From Branchiostoma floridae (Eukaryota; Chordata; Leptocardii; Amphioxiformes; Branchiostomatidae), in NCBI RefSeq assembly GCF_000003815.2, contig NC_049984.1, positions 25,805,330 through 25,865,329 of the forward strand: a DNA stretch of 60,000 bases, read 5' to 3'. This document shows, in pieces, positions 56,864-60,000 of this stretch; within the stretch, counting starts at the first letter, position 1, and each line of letters starts with the position of its first letter. Under the pieces are notes generated by a model. That model did not search any database and was not told the origin of the DNA. It was given only the letters and a program-made list of their open reading frames with translations. The translations under genes were made by a program, and so were the position numbers.

Positions 56864-57120
56864 TTAAAGGAAACGGTTGTCGATATTGTCATATCCATGT
56901 GACTTGTTGATATCTAGCTCCTTGACGTAGAGTATAACTTCTTCTGGAGTGGTGTTGACGAAGTAAACGACTGGTTGTGAGATAGTGAAATTCCGGCAGT
57001 GATGCGCTGATTCTATGGAAGATTGAGAGACAAAGTAGCTGTTAAAAAGCGAAGCCATTGCTGAAGAATCAACAATAAATGTGCTGCCTTCCTTTATGGG
57101 AGGAATGGTAGAAGTAACTT

Positions 57121-57228
57121 TGATCAGATTCAGATTCCTCTTGACCAGTGGTTCCAGGCCTTGTCCGGCTTGAGTTTTGGGGTTTGCACTCATGATCAGA
57201 TTCAGATTCCTCTTGACCAGTGGTTCCA
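57121..57228. repeat. 36-bp direct repeat, 72 bp apart
   Basis: The block beginning 'tgatcagattcagattcc' and ending 'accagtggttcca' occurs at 57121-57156 and 57193-57228 without change. It duplicates LEPLVKRNLNLI in the LINE frame. Confidence 0.9.
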
Positions 57229-57360
57229 GTCCTAAACCCATTATTACATCACTAATGATAATGCGTTCTTTACTCACAGATAATATATCTAATTCCTTTA
57301 GAACAAGCACGCATAATGATAATCTTACTGTTAAAATTGTAAGTCCTCTCGAAGACTAAC

Positions 57361-58745
57361 CTTCACCCCGATCGATGATCTTTCCATTTGTATCTTGCCT
57401 CCCTCCAACCCGTCATAGTATTCGCGGCACAGTTTCTTATGGTCGTCCTCATACGCATCTGCGAAAGCCTCTAAGGATGTGAATTTTCGCTTGTTGCAGC
57501 GAACACGCTTCAGTTCCTTTTGGCTTTGCTCCATGGTTCCTTGTGTTCTGTTGTCCTTTGTGATGTTCTAGAAATATGGAAGTAAAGATTATAATCAACC
57601 GCCCATAGTAATAATCAAGTCCTCTTACCTCATTTTCTGCGTCTTCCGGAAGACATGTCTTCTCGTTTCCCCCCTCATACTCTTCAATCGTCTCGTCCTT
57701 TGAGTCAATGGTTTCTGACAGGAACTTCCAGCTTCGCTTCACTCCCTCAGTATTTTGTTGTGAATACAGGAGGATTACCAGATGTCGAACAATGTTATCC
57801 AGCTGCGTAAGTCACTGCGTTCTCAACAGAAGAACCATGACGTACATGCCGAACTTCTTCTTTGACTTGTAGCTAGGAACATAATACAAATAGGTCCAAA
57901 ATATAAGATTTTGCCAGTAATAATGACATAAGTCAATGTCCTATACACTTAAATCAGGTTACCCCATATAGGCTATGGCAGTTTGTCTTGCAAATGACTT
58001 TTACAAGAGACATATTTGATAAATATTTCAAGAAAGAATACGTACTGCTTGTTGACAGCTATCTTGGCATTTTTCATCGAATGGGAGGCGCAGGTGTGGT
58101 TGATGGTCATCTCAATGTCTTCTGCTTTGGCCACCCCAGTTACAATCCTGTAACATCGGTCCAGAAAACGCTGGAGTGTTTCAGTGCAGTACACATTCAA
58201 CGGGGAGATGATGAGCGCCATTCTCCTGTCGGCCATGATCAATCGGGGGTTGACCTTGGTATTGTGATGGTACACTTTTGATTCGGCATAACGGAATGAT
58301 TGTAGAAAGAATGTGATGTGGGGTACACTGTGGTTGTTTGTCACAAGTGTCGCGCAGGGCATCGGCATTCGTCCTTTCTTTGGATATCGGACAACCAGCT
58401 CGTACGCGTAGTAGGGCTTCCCTCCATCCTTTCGCTCTGACATTTGCCGGCGTCCAAGTAGACGATGTCGTACTTTCCTCTGCCGTGATAAATCTTGATG
58501 GTCTCTTGAGACCACAGCATTATGGCGGAAGGAGACGTCATAACTACCTGCAGGTAGCCCGGTACGTCACGTCCTTCTGTCGATGCTCTTTGGCGTTTGG
58601 CTATCTCCGCGAGGGAGAGGCCTCCCTTGGTGGATCTGGACTGTCGTCCTTCAGAGGCAATCTTCTGTATGGCTAGTTTTGAAGGCACGGAATCCCTGTT
58701 ATATGATTTCTTCGCCTTCAAAGCCTTCAGGCGATGATCAAGTTT
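57361..58745 (-). pseudogene. MULE-like transposase, three spliced exons, two lesions
   Basis: Exon A (58745-58046) follows 'tggccaacag' and encodes LKAKKSYNRDSVPSKL, YLQVVMTSPSAIMLW, KYDIVYLDA (first catalytic Asp, about 58453), PYYAYELVVRYPKK, FFLQSFRYAESKVYHHN, LIMADRRMALIISPLNVYC (second Asp, about 58229) and TCASHSMKNAK. It ends at a GTACGT donor. Exon B (57872-57629) follows 'tcctag', joins in phase, encodes KKKFGMYVMVLLLRTQ and LDNIVRHLVILLYSQQN, and ends at GTAAGA. Exon C (57567-57361) follows 'catatttctag', joins in phase 0 and reads KRKFTSLEAFADAYEDDHKK, ending at GTTAGT. Lesions: a one-base frameshift near 58443 and TGA at 57815-57813. The third acidic catalytic residue was not located. 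Mutator-like identity rests on the D..D..C-x2-H pattern. Confidence 0.65.
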
Positions 58746-58749
58746 CTGT

Positions 58750-59765
58750 TGGCCAAAACGAAAATATCATTGACCCTCTAGTAAAACCCTGTCATTATTG
58801 ACATTATGCTCTGATGAGGCTATTTGTTGTGCTTATCTGGCATCAATGAAGGTTTATTCACATGAACAGCGTTCACACTGTAAGAAACTTCATCGCATTG
58901 GCAAGTCATTTAATGGATACAGAATGTAATACAATGAGTTCAATGGGGGGGGTGCGTTTGGTCAGCGGTGACATCAATAGCAAACGTGTCATGGTAGTCA
59001 ATACATAGTAAAGACTTAATGTTCCTTTGCTTTTCCGAGGACGTTAGTAGATTTATTTATTTGTCGTGCTTACCTGGTTCCGTGACTTGAACCCCAACAA
59101 CAACGTTATTCACCTCAGAAGTATGTGAATAATTGTGGATTTCTGGCCTTTTACGCTGCCATGACCGAAAGGACTTTCCCATAGGGACATCCTCATTAAT
59201 GGTGATGATAAGGTTTTTGATGTAAAGTTTACTGATGATTGCTTTTCACTCTGATCTGTCAACATTTATAACAACTGTAGTGTATCTTTCATCATGGCAA
59301 GGCCAGTTGTTTCCCTTTTCTGTCAGTTATGATGATTTGGTGTTATTCAAGCTTTCAATAGTTTTCTCATTTGTACTACCGGTATTTAAAGTCTTTTGGT
59401 GCCTTTGTAGTTGTGCTGGCATGTGAAAATTGACAATGCCGCTCTTAAGGAGCCAAGCTGCCAAATAAAGATGACACATTGACACCTTATGCTTTTGTTT
59501 AGATCAGTCTTACTTGTTGGTTCTCAGGTATTATTGAATTACTTTGGACTGAAAAAGTGCATGATCAACAAAAATGTGGGCCAATTTTTACCTTGGAGTA
59601 CAATGGTTATGAGTATGAGGAAATGCATCTGACAACCCCTGATAACACCATGCCTTGTAGGGTGGCCCATGGTTGTGTTTTGCTTGTGGCATCATAGGAG
59701 AACAACCCCCCAACCCATGATGAGGGCTCATACAAAACATAAAGAATCGTAAGTTTTCAACTAGA
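58750..59765 (-). pseudogene. possible upstream exon of the MULE-like gene, otherwise empty
   Basis: At about 59230-59074 the minus strand reads INEDVPMGKSFRSWQRKRPE and SEVNNVVVGVQVTEP, then a GTAAGC donor at 59073. Its end phase does not match exon A directly, so another exon would be needed between. The rest of this stretch shows no coding signal. Confidence 0.35.
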
Positions 59766-59771
59766 AAAAAA

Positions 59772-59823
59772 GCAAACACAATTACTGTACAGTAACTGCA
59801 AACACAATTACTGTACAGTAACT
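59772..59823. repeat. 26-bp unit repeated twice with a perfect palindrome
   Basis: Each unit contains ATTACTGTACAGTAACT. A second short tandem duplication (unit 'ccttcaaaactttaatgaca', 38-bp period) follows at 59879-59941. Confidence 0.85.
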
Positions 59824-60000
59824 GCCAGTATTTTAAAATTATCAAAAGTACAGCTTTTAGGTATGACTGTACTTATATCCTTCAAAACTTTAATGACACT
59901 ACCTGCAATGACACTACCTTCAAAACTTTAATGACACTACCTGGAACTGTTATATTTTTTCAATGGCTTCAAAGTAATTCAAGCGTTTACTGTAGATCAT

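Larger units (their letters stand above)
55535..57340 (-). mobile_element. non-LTR retrotransposon relic, split by a nested element
   Basis: Minus-strand segments: GLEPLVKRNLNLI (twice), MASLFNSYFVSQSS, TPEEVILYVKELDINKSHGY, DNIDNRFL. Then, after the nested element, IADKVSYIFNLSLCHGHFPK, SNYRPVSLLPILSKVLEKIV, LQSGF, and CLNADLEKIHRWAVQWLMEL, NPAKTV. The linker, fingers and part of the thumb are present. The stretch that should hold the catalytic palm with the xADD box is missing between LQSGF and LNADLEK, so the copy has an internal deletion. It sits next to the 3' end of the MULE-like gene. Confidence 0.75.

Overview
The window looks like a gene-poor, transposon-dense stretch of a metazoan nuclear genome. 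There are no operons or ribosome binding sites. Coding pieces are split by GT-AG introns. The sequence holds many relics of non-LTR retrotransposons (CR1/L2-like, L1/Tx1-like and others) and of hAT, CACTA, MULE-like, piggyBac-like and tyrosine-recombinase elements, plus a tRNA-derived SINE and satellites. The mix, including DUF6589-type genes and several large uncharacterised multi-exon families, fits a marine invertebrate deuterostome, most likely a lancelet (Branchiostoma). That assignment is an inference from family recall, not from a search. One 100-N run (39336-39435) marks a draft-assembly gap.

Layout: 1-5.2 kb is a dispersed repeat and a ~200-bp satellite split by an inserted ~4-kb CR1/L2-like LINE (minus strand, 668-4688). 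5.2-10.5 kb holds two short terminal-inverted-repeat elements and the best candidate host gene of the window, a two-exon gene for a 70-residue secreted peptide with ten cysteines (8547-9181, plus strand). 10.5-21 kb is SINE, minisatellite, MITE-like repeats, a third satellite array in reverse orientation, and two LINE C-terminal fragments. 22.1-26.7 kb (minus) is a DUF6589-type gene relic cut by a LINE. 28.3-36.9 kb (minus) carries a series of well-spliced but frame-broken exons of uncharacterised proteins. 37.9-44.5 kb has tyrosine recombinase, hAT, CACTA DUF4218 and LINE fragments around the assembly gap.

45-60 kb continues the pattern: a complete 945-bp non-autonomous piggyBac-type element with TTAA duplications (45492-46436), a LINE endonuclease, a hAT transposase fragment, two CACTA N-terminal modules, further uncharacterised exons, a LINE with a 940-bp DNA element nested in it (55924-56863), and a spliced MULE-like transposase gene (58745-57361) that is nearly readable but carries one frameshift and one nonsense codon.

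Nearly every protein relic is on the minus strand and nearly all are broken. Only the cysteine-rich peptide gene has an intact reading frame together with a start context, a signal peptide, consensus splice sites and a stop. No CRISPR array, rRNA gene or functional tRNA gene was seen.
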